The translations under genes and the position numbers were made by a program. Source: Candidatus Vecturithrix granuli (GTDB taxonomy: Bacteria > Moduliflexota > Moduliflexia > Moduliflexales > Moduliflexaceae). From it: a DNA stretch of 54,590 nucleotides. Under the pieces are notes generated by a model. The model worked only from the letters and a program-made list of their open reading frames with translations, made no database searches and was not told the origin of the DNA. Shown one piece after another: positions 18,231 to 26,274 of this stretch (within the stretch, counting starts at the first letter, position 1; each line of letters opens with the position of its first letter). Where the stretch lies: assembly GCA_000739535.1 (NCBI GenBank), contig DF820479.1:53019-107608 (forward strand). Reading direction: 5' to 3'.

Positions 18231-19805
18231 TCACAATTTTTTCTTTTTAGGCTCCTTTTTCTTTTCCTCTTTTTGAGGTTCTTCCTCTTCATGGTGATTG
18301 GCAGTGATTTCAGAGGAATTCATAGAAATTGGCCGCTCTTGCACTTCTATCGTGGCTGTCTGTTCAGACAGGATACTTTCTTGCTCACCTTCAAGTTCTC
18401 TTAATTGGGGTTCCGGAGAAAGGATCGCTGCATCTCCTGCGCTGCGATCTTTTTCGTCAGTGCGTTTCAAAAACCACCACGATTTCTTTTTCTCTTCGGC
18501 GTCTTCTTGAACAGCCGTTTGTTGCCCTTCTACTCGCAAAACCGGCTGTTCCGGAACCTGTTCTTGCTCAGCTTTCTGTCCAACTTCCTGCGGAAAATCA
18601 GCGTTCTCCGAAATTTTTTCAGACTCTGTTCGTGATTTCAAGGGCCACCAGGATTTCTTCATCTCCTGGTCTTCCGCTTTTTCGGGTTTCTCCTGCGATT
18701 CAGCCGGTGGTTTCTCTTCTTTGACCTCGCTGCCTTTTTTCTTCTCCTCATGGCGGATCGAATCTTTCAATTGCCGCCACAAGGACGTGGCTTTGGCGCG
18801 TGATTTAACGTCAAATTCACATTGAGTCAGGGTTTCAAGAATCTGTTCATTGAGGCGATGATTCACGGATTCCGCGGTCACGCGAATAGCATTTTTGATC
18901 GCTTTGGCTTTTGAACTGCCGTGCGAAATGATGACCACCCCGTTTAATCCTAACAGCGGAGCACCGCCATATTCTGTATAATCAACCCGTTTGCGGATGG
19001 CATTCATGCCGGGTTTGACGAGCAGGTACCCCAGCTTCGTCAGCCAATTTTTTGAGAAGCCTTCTTTGAGGAACAGGCCATAGGTTTTTGCCAGACTTTC
19101 AGAAACTTTGAGCACCACATTGCCAATAAACCCGTCGCACACCACGACATCCACTCGTCCGTTAAAAACATCACGGCCTTCCGCATTACCAATAAAATTC
19201 AGCGTACTCTTACTGAGCGGTTCAAACACTTCTTTGGTCAGAATATTCCCTTTTGAGGCTTCTTCCCCAATACTGAGCAGGCCGATGCGCGGGTTCTCTA
19301 TGCCAAACACATGTTTGGCATACACATGACCCATCACCGCGAATTGAAGTAAATGCAGAGGTTTGCAATCAACGTTTGCGCCCACATCAATCATCACGGT
19401 GACACCGTTGATATTGGGAAGTACTGTCGCAAGAGCAGGTCGATCAATACCCGGAAGCATACGGCAAATCAATTTGCTGATGGCCATAACAGCTCCGGTA
19501 TTTCCGGCGCTGATGAACGCATCAACTTCACCTTGCTTCACTAAGTTGAGCGCAACGTGCAGCGAAGATTCCTTCTTCCGTCGCAACGCAACAGAGGGAA
19601 GATCATGCATATCAACAACATCGGAGGCGTGCTTGACTTCGATCTGAAGATGCTGTGCATTATATTTAGTCAACTCCTGCCAAACGCGATCTTCTTGCCC
19701 CACTAAAACAAGGGGGAATCCATACTCCTCGGCAGCCTGCACAGCCCCTTCAACAATCGCTTCAGGAGCAAAATCTCCTCCCATGGCGTCGACCGCAATT
19801 TTCAT
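18231..19805 (-). CDS. plsX: Phosphate acyltransferase PlsX with long charged C-terminal tail
   Basis: Residues 1-335 are a complete PlsX: MKIAVDAMGGDFAPEAIVEG, SAGNTGAVMA, DVGANVDCKP, VCDGFIGNVVLKVSE, and YGGAPLLGLNGVVIISHGSS. PlsX makes acyl-phosphate from acyl-ACP for phospholipid synthesis. The usual length is 330-345; this protein is 524. The extra 180 residues are rich in Lys/Glu/Gln and contain two copies of a KKSWW-x-LK motif (about residues 382 and 455), ending in KKEPKKKKL. The tail resembles disordered membrane- or partner-binding tails. The neighbours rpmF and yceD upstream are the classic order. Confidence 0.92.
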   Translation of the reverse strand: MKIAVDAMGGDFAPEAIVEGAVQAAEEYGFPLVLVGQEDRVWQELTKYNAQHLQIEVKHASDVVDMHDLPSVALRRKKESSLHVALNLVKQGEVDAFISAGNTGAVMAISKLICRMLPGIDRPALATVLPNINGVTVMIDVGANVDCKPLHLLQFAVMGHVYAKHVFGIENPRIGLLSIGEEASKGNILTKEVFEPLSKSTLNFIGNAEGRDVFNGRVDVVVCDGFIGNVVLKVSESLAKTYGLFLKEGFSKNWLTKLGYLLVKPGMNAIRKRVDYTEYGGAPLLGLNGVVIISHGSSKAKAIKNAIRVTAESVNHRLNEQILETLTQCEFDVKSRAKATSLWRQLKDSIRHEEKKKGSEVKEEKPPAESQEKPEKAEDQEMKKSWWPLKSRTESEKISENADFPQEVGQKAEQEQVPEQPVLRVEGQQTAVQEDAEEKKKSWWFLKRTDEKDRSAGDAAILSPEPQLRELEGEQESILSEQTATIEVQERPISMNSSEITANHHEEEEPQKEEKKKEPKKKKL

Positions 19806-19854
19806 AGGAATCTTTCAGAAAAAACGGAATGGGGCTGAAACAACCCCATCCATC

Positions 19855-20037
19855 TTACTTTTCCTTAATTTCGATCACCTGTCGTCCCTTATACATGCCG
19901 CAATGGGGGCAGACAACATGCGATCGTTTCATTTCTCCGCATTCAGGACATGGCGATAAATTAGGAATCGTGAGTGCATGATGTGAACGCCGCATATTAC
20001 GTCTCGATTTGGAAGTTCTCCTCTTTGGGAGGGCCAT
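19855..20037 (-). CDS. rpmF: 50S ribosomal protein L32 (zinc-ribbon form)
   Basis: 60 residues from the ATG at 20037, chosen because GGAG lies 7-11 bp upstream and because L32 begins [18 protein letters not shown] and CPHCG form the zinc ribbon. A longer frame to 20082 exists but has no ribosome site. It lies between yceD and plsX. A small hairpin (ATGGGG / CCCCAT) just after the stop may modulate read-through into plsX. Confidence 0.96.
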   Translation of the reverse strand: MALPKRRTSKSRRNMRRSHHALTIPNLSPCPECGEMKRSHVVCPHCGMYKGRQVIEIKEK

Positions 20038-20168
20038 AGTTATTCTCCTTTTGTTATCGTAAGCTGAACGCAGAAAACTCACCCCTTGAGCGTTCTGAAT
20101 TCTCTACTTACACTTTGTCTTGTACAATATGACTACACCTGGCTACTGTGACTGAATGACGCTGACCA

Positions 20169-20717
20169 TCATTCAGAAAATTTCTCAGATAACTCTGAGG
20201 ACAATAAGTCTTTTAACACAGCAAAACGATGATCGACTGGCTTTTTTGCACAGAAACAAGGGCCTTCATTTAAATCTTTTCCACAGGAAGGACACAATCC
20301 GGCGCAATCAGTTTTACATAACGGCTTGACCGGGAGGAGCAGCAAGACTTGTTCGCGGACAAGTTCAGTCAGATTGATGTCCTCTCCAGTATAATAAATG
20401 ATACTCATGTCGGTTTCATTCAATTCGATCTCTTCTACGCTATCCAATTCTTTAGGATACGGAAGGTACTTCACCTCAAACGAGTCATCAAGATGGACCT
20501 GATGAGGCTTTAAACATCGAGCACAGCTCATTTGAATCCACGCTAAAACCTGGCCTTCGATCACAACCTCTTCCCTAACTTTTCGCACCTGCGCGTCAAG
20601 ATGAATCGGGGTCACGAGCATTCCAATCTCTCGAGGCAAATCACACTGTTGTGCGTCAAAATCGACGCTCAATTTCGTCAGGGCGTGAAGCTGGTCAATC
20701 TGTAAAATCATAATCAA
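20169..20717 (-). CDS. yceD: YceD/DUF177 family protein
   Basis: 182 residues. It has the DUF177 signature: CARCLKPHQVHLDDSFEVKY, DINLTELVREQVLLLLPVKPLC, and two cysteine pairs in CAGLCPSCGKDLNEGPC. The family affects 23S rRNA accumulation in E. coli and plants, and sits upstream of rpmF in most bacteria, as here. The first codon may be the ATG at 20717 or at 20711. The hairpin CTGAATG...CATTCAG overlaps its stop codon. Confidence 0.9.
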   Translation of the reverse strand: MIMILQIDQLHALTKLSVDFDAQQCDLPREIGMLVTPIHLDAQVRKVREEVVIEGQVLAWIQMSCARCLKPHQVHLDDSFEVKYLPYPKELDSVEEIELNETDMSIIYYTGEDINLTELVREQVLLLLPVKPLCKTDCAGLCPSCGKDLNEGPCFCAKKPVDHRFAVLKDLLSSELSEKFSE

Positions 20718-20859
20718 TCACCCATATTTCAAAAAGTTTACAAATAGAAAGCAGGAAAAGAGAAGCAAAATTTTGTCAAGAAGAAAGTAAAATATCATAG
20801 GTTCTTCCCTATCTTTTTCTGGTTTTGGATGTTTTCCATTGAAGATTATGTCTTTACAG

Positions 20860-20892
20860 AAAAACCGGGTTTTTTGAAGAAGCCTGGTTTTG
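20860..20892. terminator. Diverged copy of the ACCGGGTTTTT hairpin
   Basis: AAAACCGGG / CCTGGTTTT with a GAAGAAG-type loop, one mismatch in the stem. It lies in the 365-bp gap 20718-21082, far from either gene end, so it may be a dispersed repeat rather than a working terminator. Confidence 0.5.
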
Positions 20893-20986
20893 AGAATATC
20901 CGAAAAATGTTGGTCAGGTGCTTAAAATATTGACAAAAACAACTGGCATATTTCAAAAATATGTTCATCAAACAACCGAGCGTTGA

Positions 20987-21073
20987 GTTATTTCGGGAAT
21001 GAGTCTTCGAAATTCTCGAAACCTTGATGTCCTTTCTGTTTCGGGAATTTCGAAGACTCATTCCCGAAATAAC
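20987..21073. repeat. Inverted repeat with TTATTTCGGGAATGAG arms
   Basis: The left arm GTTATTTCGGGAATGAGTC and its complement ending at 21073 enclose a second pair (TTCGAAATTC / GAATTTCGAA). Related sequences are at 22849-22885 and 24109-24210. It ends 9 bp before the longest manA start. Confidence 0.8.
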
Positions 21074-21082
21074 ATCACTTAG

Positions 21083-22309
21083 ATGAAATATCAATATCCA
21101 TTCTTGATATTTTATCCGGAGGATTTGTCCAGAAATATGCAATCGTTTATTGGAAAAACGAGTGAAGAGATCCGAATATATCTCTCAGCACATCAACTGC
21201 TTCATGCCTTAGAAGAGCAAATCAGGTTCCCACTGATGCCATTACCCGATAATTTTACCGCTCCCACGCGTACGCCCTGGGGAGGAACAAAAATTCTGGG
21301 AAAATATAAACAAGGTCTATCAATCCGTGCCGAGAAACATTATCCGATTGTTGGAGAATCCTGGGAAATCTCGGCTGATCCGGCAGCCCCGTGCCAGTTT
21401 TATTTTGTTCTGGAAACAGAAACCATTCTGGTGGATTTGATTCAACTTCTTGATCTTTTCCCGGAAGCGATTTTAGGGGAAAAGGTTGCCGCACAATTTG
21501 AAGGGCAAAACCCAATTCTGGTAAAACTGTTGGATGCCGCAGATCACCTTTCAGTGCAGGTTCATCCTTCCGACAGCTATAAGGGCTTAGGCCCAGATGA
21601 ATCCGGCAAACCGGAAAGTTGGTATATTTTGGAAGCTGATCCCGGATGTGGTTTGTTTTTCGGTCTCAAGGAAGGGGTTTCAGAAGCTGAGTTACGCCAG
21701 GCCATCGAACACCGGAAAGATGTGTCACAATATTTGAATTTTGTGGAAGTGAAACCTGGCGATTTCTTCGTGATTGCCGCCGGGACAATTCATGCTATCG
21801 GAGCAGGTGTGACCTTAATTGAACCGCAAAAAATTGCTCCCAAAAAGAGCGGCAGAACCTATCGAATCTGGGATTGGAATCGCCTGTACGATAAGCGCGG
21901 AAATTTAAATTCTGAAGGTAAACCTCGGGAACTGCACATTGAAGATTCCCTGCGAGTTATTGATTTTGATGCGCCTCGTGGTGAAGCATTTATCCGCCAT
22001 ATCCAGCCGGAACGGCAGATCGTACAACAATATGGGGAGAGCGTGGAAACGTTGTGCATGGAAACAGAAGATTTTGGAGTAAGACAGCTCGTTCTGCAAA
22101 ATGGACAAACATTGTCGGGAGATTGTTCCTCAGGCTTTCATGGCTTGATAGTCTATGAAGGTGAACTTGACATTCGCTCGCAGAAAAATACGTTAGCCAG
22201 GGTCAAATGCGGCCAATCGGCAATTTTGCCGGCTGCATTACAGACCTACGAACTAAAAAGCCCGCACGCCCGGGCAATCAAAGTGTATTATCCCATCCAA
22301 TATCTTTAA
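21083..22309 (+). CDS. manA: Class I mannose-6-phosphate isomerase
   Basis: 408 residues from 21083. ATG 21137 has a GGAGG 14 bp upstream and is a credible alternative; the family-like part starts near TRTPWGGTKILGKY. Zinc and active-site blocks are seen: VQVHPSD (zinc ligands Gln and His), KPESWYIL, VKPGDFFVIAAGTIHAIG, and the arginine-containing GRTYRIWDWNR. It interconverts fructose-6-P and mannose-6-P and supplies GDP-mannose for glycans. It is the first gene of the glycan cluster 21-27.5 kb. A terminator-like hairpin follows at 22336. Confidence 0.9.
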   Translation: MKYQYPFLIFYPEDLSRNMQSFIGKTSEEIRIYLSAHQLLHALEEQIRFPLMPLPDNFTAPTRTPWGGTKILGKYKQGLSIRAEKHYPIVGESWEISADPAAPCQFYFVLETETILVDLIQLLDLFPEAILGEKVAAQFEGQNPILVKLLDAADHLSVQVHPSDSYKGLGPDESGKPESWYILEADPGCGLFFGLKEGVSEAELRQAIEHRKDVSQYLNFVEVKPGDFFVIAAGTIHAIGAGVTLIEPQKIAPKKSGRTYRIWDWNRLYDKRGNLNSEGKPRELHIEDSLRVIDFDAPRGEAFIRHIQPERQIVQQYGESVETLCMETEDFGVRQLVLQNGQTLSGDCSSGFHGLIVYEGELDIRSQKNTLARVKCGQSAILPAALQTYELKSPHARAIKVYYPIQYL

Positions 22310-22335
22310 GAATTACAATGTATATGGAAGTCAGT

Positions 22336-22373
22336 GGTAAAAACCGGATTTTCCGAAAAACCCGGATTTTTAC
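22336..22373 (+). terminator. Hairpin of the ACCGG family after manA
   Basis: GGTAAAAACCGG / CCGGATTTTTACC stem starting 26 bp after the manA stop. It is one member of the dispersed family of near-identical hairpins. Confidence 0.6.
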
Positions 22374-22393
22374 CTGCATAGATGAAAATCAGG

Positions 22394-22446
22394 TTCATAG
22401 TAGCCGCTTCAGCGCCGTGATGAAACGCTAAAGCGTTTACTACGAA
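22394..22446. repeat. Imperfect inverted repeat TTCRTAGTA...TACTACGAA
   Basis: Arms TTCATAGTAGCCGCTT and AAGCGTTTACTACGAA with a few mismatches, within the 666-bp gap 22310-22975. This gap is nearly all repeats: this one, the element at 22548, a hairpin at 22718 and an arm pair at 22849. Confidence 0.55.
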
Positions 22447-22547
22447 CGTAGATGTATACGAGAGAACCCTTGCTTTTCAGGGCATCCACGCTTGGAGCCC
22501 AGCTTTGAGAGCGGGGTCGTCAAAAGCGGCGCATGAAGAATTATCAA

Positions 22548-22677
22548 GAAAAAGTGGTAGTGGTTAAATAGTAAGTGATGCCCGCTCGTTGAGCGAAGTC
22601 GAAACGAGCCGCTCACTGTTCCCTTCGACTTCGCTCAGGGAACGCATCACTTACTATTTAACCACTACCGAAAAAGT
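22548..22677. mobile_element. MITE-like element with 8-bp direct repeats
   Basis: A 114-bp unit (22556-22669) ends in perfect inverted repeats of about 26 bp (GGTAGTGGTTAAATAGTAAG and complement). It is bounded on both sides by GAAAAAGT (22548-22555 and 22670-22677), as expected for a target-site duplication. Inside are GAGCGAAGTCGA / TCGACTTCGCTC palindromes, also found in the elements at 34502 and 41321. There is no coding capacity, so a transposase must act from elsewhere. Confidence 0.82.
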
Positions 22678-22717
22678 TTGTCCTTTGTGTTATATCAAAT
22701 TATCCAATAGAGTAACA

Positions 22718-22763
22718 ATCTAAAAAAACCAGATTTTTCAGAGAAACCTGGTTTTTCAGATTT
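22718..22763. terminator. ACCAGATTTTT hairpin
   Basis: AATCTaAAAAAACC / GGTTTTTCAGATT long stem with a short loop, related to the ACCGGGTTTTT family. It is not directly behind a gene. Confidence 0.5.
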
Positions 22764-22848
22764 GCTCACAAAAATTTATATAATTTCTTGACAAGACCTG
22801 TCTTATATTAACGTATTTCCTTGATTAATCGTTCGGTCATTTTTCCGG

Positions 22849-22885
22849 TTGTTTTGGGAATGAGTGTTTGAAATTCCCGAAACAA
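22849..22885. repeat. Short TTGTTTYGGGAAT inverted repeat
   Basis: TTGTTTTGGGAAT and ATTCCCGAAACAA in hairpin order, a small relative of the repeats at 20987 and 24109. It lies 90 bp upstream of the aminotransferase gene. Confidence 0.6.
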
Positions 22886-22975
22886 CCCAGCGTATTCAGA
22901 AAATTTTCGAACTCTTGCTTGATATATCATTCACTTTGCAGGAAAAGTGAATACACCTATTAAAGGAATAACGTT

Positions 22976-24100
22976 ATGGAAGTACCATTACTCGATTTAC
23001 AAGCGCAATATGCGACGATCCGCGACGAAATTCGACCTGTAGTTGATCAGGTCTTAGAAAGTCAGCGATTTATTCTTGGGCCGGAAGTTGAAGCTTTTGA
23101 GCGAGAAGTTGCGCACTATTGCGGGACAAACTATGCAATAGGCGTGTCTTCCGGGACAGATGCCTTATTGATTGCCCTGATGGCCGCCAAAATTGGCAAT
23201 GACGACGAAGTGATTACCACGCCGTACACGTTTTTTGCCACTGCTGGTTCCATCTCTCGCATTGGGGCCGCGCCGGTGTTTGTGGACATTGATCCCAAAA
23301 CGTATAATATCAATCCAGCCTTGATCGAAGAAAAAATTACGGCAAAAACCAGAGCAATTATTCCGGTACATCTGTACGGACAGTGTGCCGAGATGACGCC
23401 AATTCTGGAACTTGCCGAAAAATATCATCTTATCGTGATTGAAGATGCAGCCCAGGCCATTGGCGCAGAATACGGTGGGATACCAGACGGAAAATCCTAT
23501 CGAGCTGGAAACATGGGGACATGCGGTTGTTTCAGTTTTTTCCCCTCAAAAAATTTAGGAGGTTTTGGCGATGGCGGCATGGTGACAACCAATGATGAAG
23601 CGTTTGCCAAACGCATCAAAGATTTGCGGACCCATGGAGGGAAAGATAAGTACCGCAATTATTTGATTGGCATGAATGGTCGGCTTGATGCGCTTCAAGC
23701 GGCCATCTTGCGCGTGAAACTCCGCCATCTTGATGCGTGGAGTCAGGCGCGGCGCGTTCATGCGCAGTATTATAATGAGGCTTTTCGTTTGCTCGAAATC
23801 GTTCAAATTCCCTATACTGAACCTGGAAATGTTCATATTTACAATCAATATATCTTGCGCCTACCACAACGCGATGCCTTACAAACCTATTTGAATGAAC
23901 ATCACATAGGGAATGCGATTTATTACCCCATTCCACTGCATTTGCAAGAATGTTATACTCATTTAGGGTATGCTGTGGGAGATTTCCCGGAATCGGAAAA
24001 AGCCGCGCAAGAAACTATCGCGCTTCCAGTATATCCTGAACTTTCGCAAGAACAGCAAGATTACGTCATAGAGACGATCCGGAAATTTTATCAATCATAA
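22976..24100 (+). CDS. DegT/DnrJ/EryC1 family sugar aminotransferase
   Basis: 374 residues, full length. It begins EVPLLDLQAQYATIRDEI. The PLP-lysine block SFFPSKNLGGFGDGGMV is at about 184-200, preceded by VIEDAAQAIGAEY (Asp binding the pyridine ring). SSGTDALLIAL is the phosphate-side block. The family transaminates nucleotide-linked keto-sugars (for example dTDP- or UDP-linked) for surface glycans. The substrate cannot be told from sequence by eye. GGA lies before the ATG. It is part of the 21-27.5 kb glycan set, followed by a lipid-carrier transferase. Confidence 0.92.
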   Translation: MEVPLLDLQAQYATIRDEIRPVVDQVLESQRFILGPEVEAFEREVAHYCGTNYAIGVSSGTDALLIALMAAKIGNDDEVITTPYTFFATAGSISRIGAAPVFVDIDPKTYNINPALIEEKITAKTRAIIPVHLYGQCAEMTPILELAEKYHLIVIEDAAQAIGAEYGGIPDGKSYRAGNMGTCGCFSFFPSKNLGGFGDGGMVTTNDEAFAKRIKDLRTHGGKDKYRNYLIGMNGRLDALQAAILRVKLRHLDAWSQARRVHAQYYNEAFRLLEIVQIPYTEPGNVHIYNQYILRLPQRDALQTYLNEHHIGNAIYYPIPLHLQECYTHLGYAVGDFPESEKAAQETIALPVYPELSQEQQDYVIETIRKFYQS

Positions 24101-24108
24101 CCAAAAGA

Positions 24109-24210
24109 GTTATTTCGGGAATTTCGAAGACTCACCTGTCTGTGCCTGCCTGGGCGTTGAATGCAGGCAGGTATGGATGTACGGATATGCCCAGGAAGAT
24201 TCCCGAAACA
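24109..24210. repeat. Nested inverted repeat with TTATTTCGGGAAT ends
   Basis: The outer arms GTTATTTCGGGAATT and ATTCCCGAAAC resemble 20987-21073. An inner CCTGCCTGGGCG / CAGGCAGG pairing lies between them. AAGAG is present on both flanks (24105-24109 and about 24211), but it is too short to prove a target duplication. Confidence 0.6.
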
Positions 24211-24237
24211 AGAGAATAAGAGGATTTTTTAGGTATT

Positions 24238-25413
24238 ATGGAATGGTTTTCATTTTGGGGAATTTTTTTGGGGTCATTCCTTCTTGCAGTTTTACTTGTT
24301 CCAGTCATGATCCAATTGGCGTTTCGGTTTGATGTCCTTGATCGTCCCGGTTATCATAAAACCCATACCAGGGTTCACCCATTGTTAGGAGGCGGTGCGA
24401 TTTTTGCAACATTCATGCTTGTCATGTTGGCTGGCTTCATCGTTCTTATACTGGCAGCCGGGGGAGGGTTTTCTCAATTTCCCTCTTTTCAAAAAGCCTT
24501 GATGAATCAATGGCCGGTGGCACTGGCAGCCCTTCCACGCTTAGCAGGTTTATTGCTTGGGGCAACCTTGATGTTTGTGCTGGGGCTGTTTGACGACATC
24601 CGCGGAGTTGGGTTCTCGTATAAGCTTAAATTTGCGGTGCAGATATTCGCAGCAGGACTTGTTGTGATTAGTGGAACTCGATTGGATTTTTTATTGCACC
24701 CTGCGCTGAATATTTTTGTTACCATCCTGTGGATCGTCGGAATCACAAACTCCTTTAATCTGTTGGATAACATGGATGGATTGAGCAGCGGGGTCGCCGG
24801 AATTATCGCCATGATCCTTGGAGTATTAACGATTCAACAAGGGCAATATTTTTCAACCCTGATCTTACTCGCCCTGGCGGGAGGAGTATTGGGATTTTTG
24901 TGCTATAATTTTCATCCTTCAAAAATTTTTATGGGGGACGCGGGCAGTTTATTTATCGGTTTTACTTTGGCGGTTATGACCGTGTCAACCTCGTATATCA
25001 CGCCCAAAAGCGCATCTCAATTGCCGGTTGTGGTCCCAGTGTTAGTCTTAGGAGTGCCGTTATTTGATACCTTTTCCGTGATGTTGATTCGCTGGCGCGA
25101 AAAGCGACCCTTATTTGTCGGCGACAATAGTCATTTCTCGCATCGACTCGTCAAATTAGGGATGTCCACGCGTCAGGCCGTCGTCTTTATTTATCTCGTC
25201 ACCCTGTGTGTCGGTATCAGTGCGATCTTGATTCCTGATCTCAATTTATTTGAAAGCGTGATCGTTGTGATTCAAGAAGGCTTAATTTTTAGCCTGATTA
25301 CCTTGCTGATGCTCAAAGGCAAAGAAATTCAGGTGCTGCACCACGCGCTGAAACAAGATTTAGAAAAACTCAGGGAAACGAGCGGCAACAACGGGAAAGT
25401 CCACTTCAAATAG
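24238..25413 (+). CDS. MraY/WecA-type polyprenyl-phosphate sugar-1-phosphate transferase
   Basis: 391 residues with about ten or eleven hydrophobic helices. The family motifs are in order: RPGYHKTHTRVHPLLGG, LGLFDDIRG (metal-binding Asp pair), NSFNLLDNMDGLSSG, FMGDAGSLFIGF, and HFSHRLVKLG (carbohydrate-recognition loop of WecA-like enzymes). The enzyme moves a sugar-1-phosphate from a UDP-sugar to undecaprenyl phosphate at the inner membrane, starting a glycan chain. WecA-like rather than MraY is suggested by the HxxH loop and the setting. The C-terminus is a soluble charged tail. The stop overlaps the leader of the MNT frame. Confidence 0.9.
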   Translation: MEWFSFWGIFLGSFLLAVLLVPVMIQLAFRFDVLDRPGYHKTHTRVHPLLGGGAIFATFMLVMLAGFIVLILAAGGGFSQFPSFQKALMNQWPVALAALPRLAGLLLGATLMFVLGLFDDIRGVGFSYKLKFAVQIFAAGLVVISGTRLDFLLHPALNIFVTILWIVGITNSFNLLDNMDGLSSGVAGIIAMILGVLTIQQGQYFSTLILLALAGGVLGFLCYNFHPSKIFMGDAGSLFIGFTLAVMTVSTSYITPKSASQLPVVVPVLVLGVPLFDTFSVMLIRWREKRPLFVGDNSHFSHRLVKLGMSTRQAVVFIYLVTLCVGISAILIPDLNLFESVIVVIQEGLIFSLITLLMLKGKEIQVLHHALKQDLEKLRETSGNNGKVHFK

Positions 25414-25514
25414 AGGCAAGAATAATCGATCCCGAAAAAAATCTGGCCTGGATTCGCGAGCAGAATCGTCGCGAAAAACAAGCCATTGAAGCACGGAAAC
25501 AAAGGGCCTGGCAG

Positions 25515-25787
25515 GTGCTTCCTACGCTTGTTCAGAGCTTGCTCCAACGCGATCCCGGTATTTCAAAAATTATCTTATTCGGGTCCCTTGCCAGAAACGA
25601 TCAACGCCTTAGACTCAATTTCGACATCGATCTTGCCGTGCGTTGTTCACCGGAGAAATATTATTCGCTCGTATCGCTTATGTTGGATGTCCCGGAATTT
25701 GAGGTTGATTTGCTCGATCTTGAAACGACGAAAGGGTTATTGAAGCAACGGATTTTAGAGGAAGGAATTATTTTGTATGAGAAGTAA
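25515..25787 (+). CDS. MNT-domain minimal nucleotidyltransferase (MntA-like antitoxin)
   Basis: 90 residues from GTG 25515, which has AAAGGG 8 bp upstream. The motif is GSLAR...NFDIDLAV, i.e. GS-x12-DxD; the usual spacing is about ten. The same frame stays open and protein-like upstream to about 25419 (LAWIREQNRREKQAIEARKQ), a normal lead-in for MNT proteins, but has no ATG/GTG/TTG there. GAGG at 25413-25416 is well placed for a rare ATA or ATC start, so the N-terminus is uncertain. In type VII toxin-antitoxin pairs MntA adds AMP to the HEPN toxin. The HEPN gene overlaps it by 11 bp. Confidence 0.78.
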   Translation: MLPTLVQSLLQRDPGISKIILFGSLARNDQRLRLNFDIDLAVRCSPEKYYSLVSLMLDVPEFEVDLLDLETTKGLLKQRILEEGIILYEK

Positions 25788-26274
25788 AGAAGAGGTACTG
25801 CAACTGATCGCCGAACTCGAAGCCGATTATGAGACGATTGCGGATTTATTTCAAAAAAATATGCTGATGACGCAAAAAATCGAGCTAATTGAACCGGATG
25901 AATTTGATTGGGCAGGCTTAGGATATCCCATTCATAATCTCTATACGGCCTTTGAAAATTATTTCCTGCGCATTGCCAAATTTTTCAAAAATTACCTGGA
26001 TAAAGCAGAATGGCATCGTTCCTTTCTACTGCGGATGACGTTGCATATTGAGTCTATTCGTCCGGCGATCATTTCAAAAGACTTGTTTCGAGAACTTGAT
26101 GAATTGCGCGGTTTTCGTCACGTCTTTCGCTATATGTATCAATATGAACTCGATCCGGACAAGATGCGGCTCGTGAATGCCCGCATTCCCCGGGTGAGAG
26201 CGTTATTCCCGGCAGAACACCAGAATTTCATTGCGTATCTGAGACAACTTGCGGACTCCGTGGAATCTTTATGA
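25777..26274 (+). CDS. HEPN (HepT-like) protein with altered catalytic motif
   Basis: 165 residues, all helical. The C-terminal motif region reads LRGFRHVFRYMYQYELD at about 110-126. Members I know of this HepT-like group read FRHxxRHxY, i.e. RX4HXY; here the histidine position is Tyr (codon TAT at 26131-26133). HepT toxins are RNases that use the Arg and His, and the final Tyr is AMPylated by MntA. The Tyr target is kept, so this could be a nuclease-dead or changed protein. It overlaps the MNT gene by 11 bp and the following glycosyltransferase by 4 bp (ATGA), so the three are read as one unit. Confidence 0.78.
   Translation: MRSKEEVLQLIAELEADYETIADLFQKNMLMTQKIELIEPDEFDWAGLGYPIHNLYTAFENYFLRIAKFFKNYLDKAEWHRSFLLRMTLHIESIRPAIISKDLFRELDELRGFRHVFRYMYQYELDPDKMRLVNARIPRVRALFPAEHQNFIAYLRQLADSVESL

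Noticed and set aside
22310-22975. tRNA or small RNA gene in the long manA-DegT gap
   Set aside because: Hairpins are present but no cloverleaf, CCA end or T-loop consensus; all the structure is explained by repeats.
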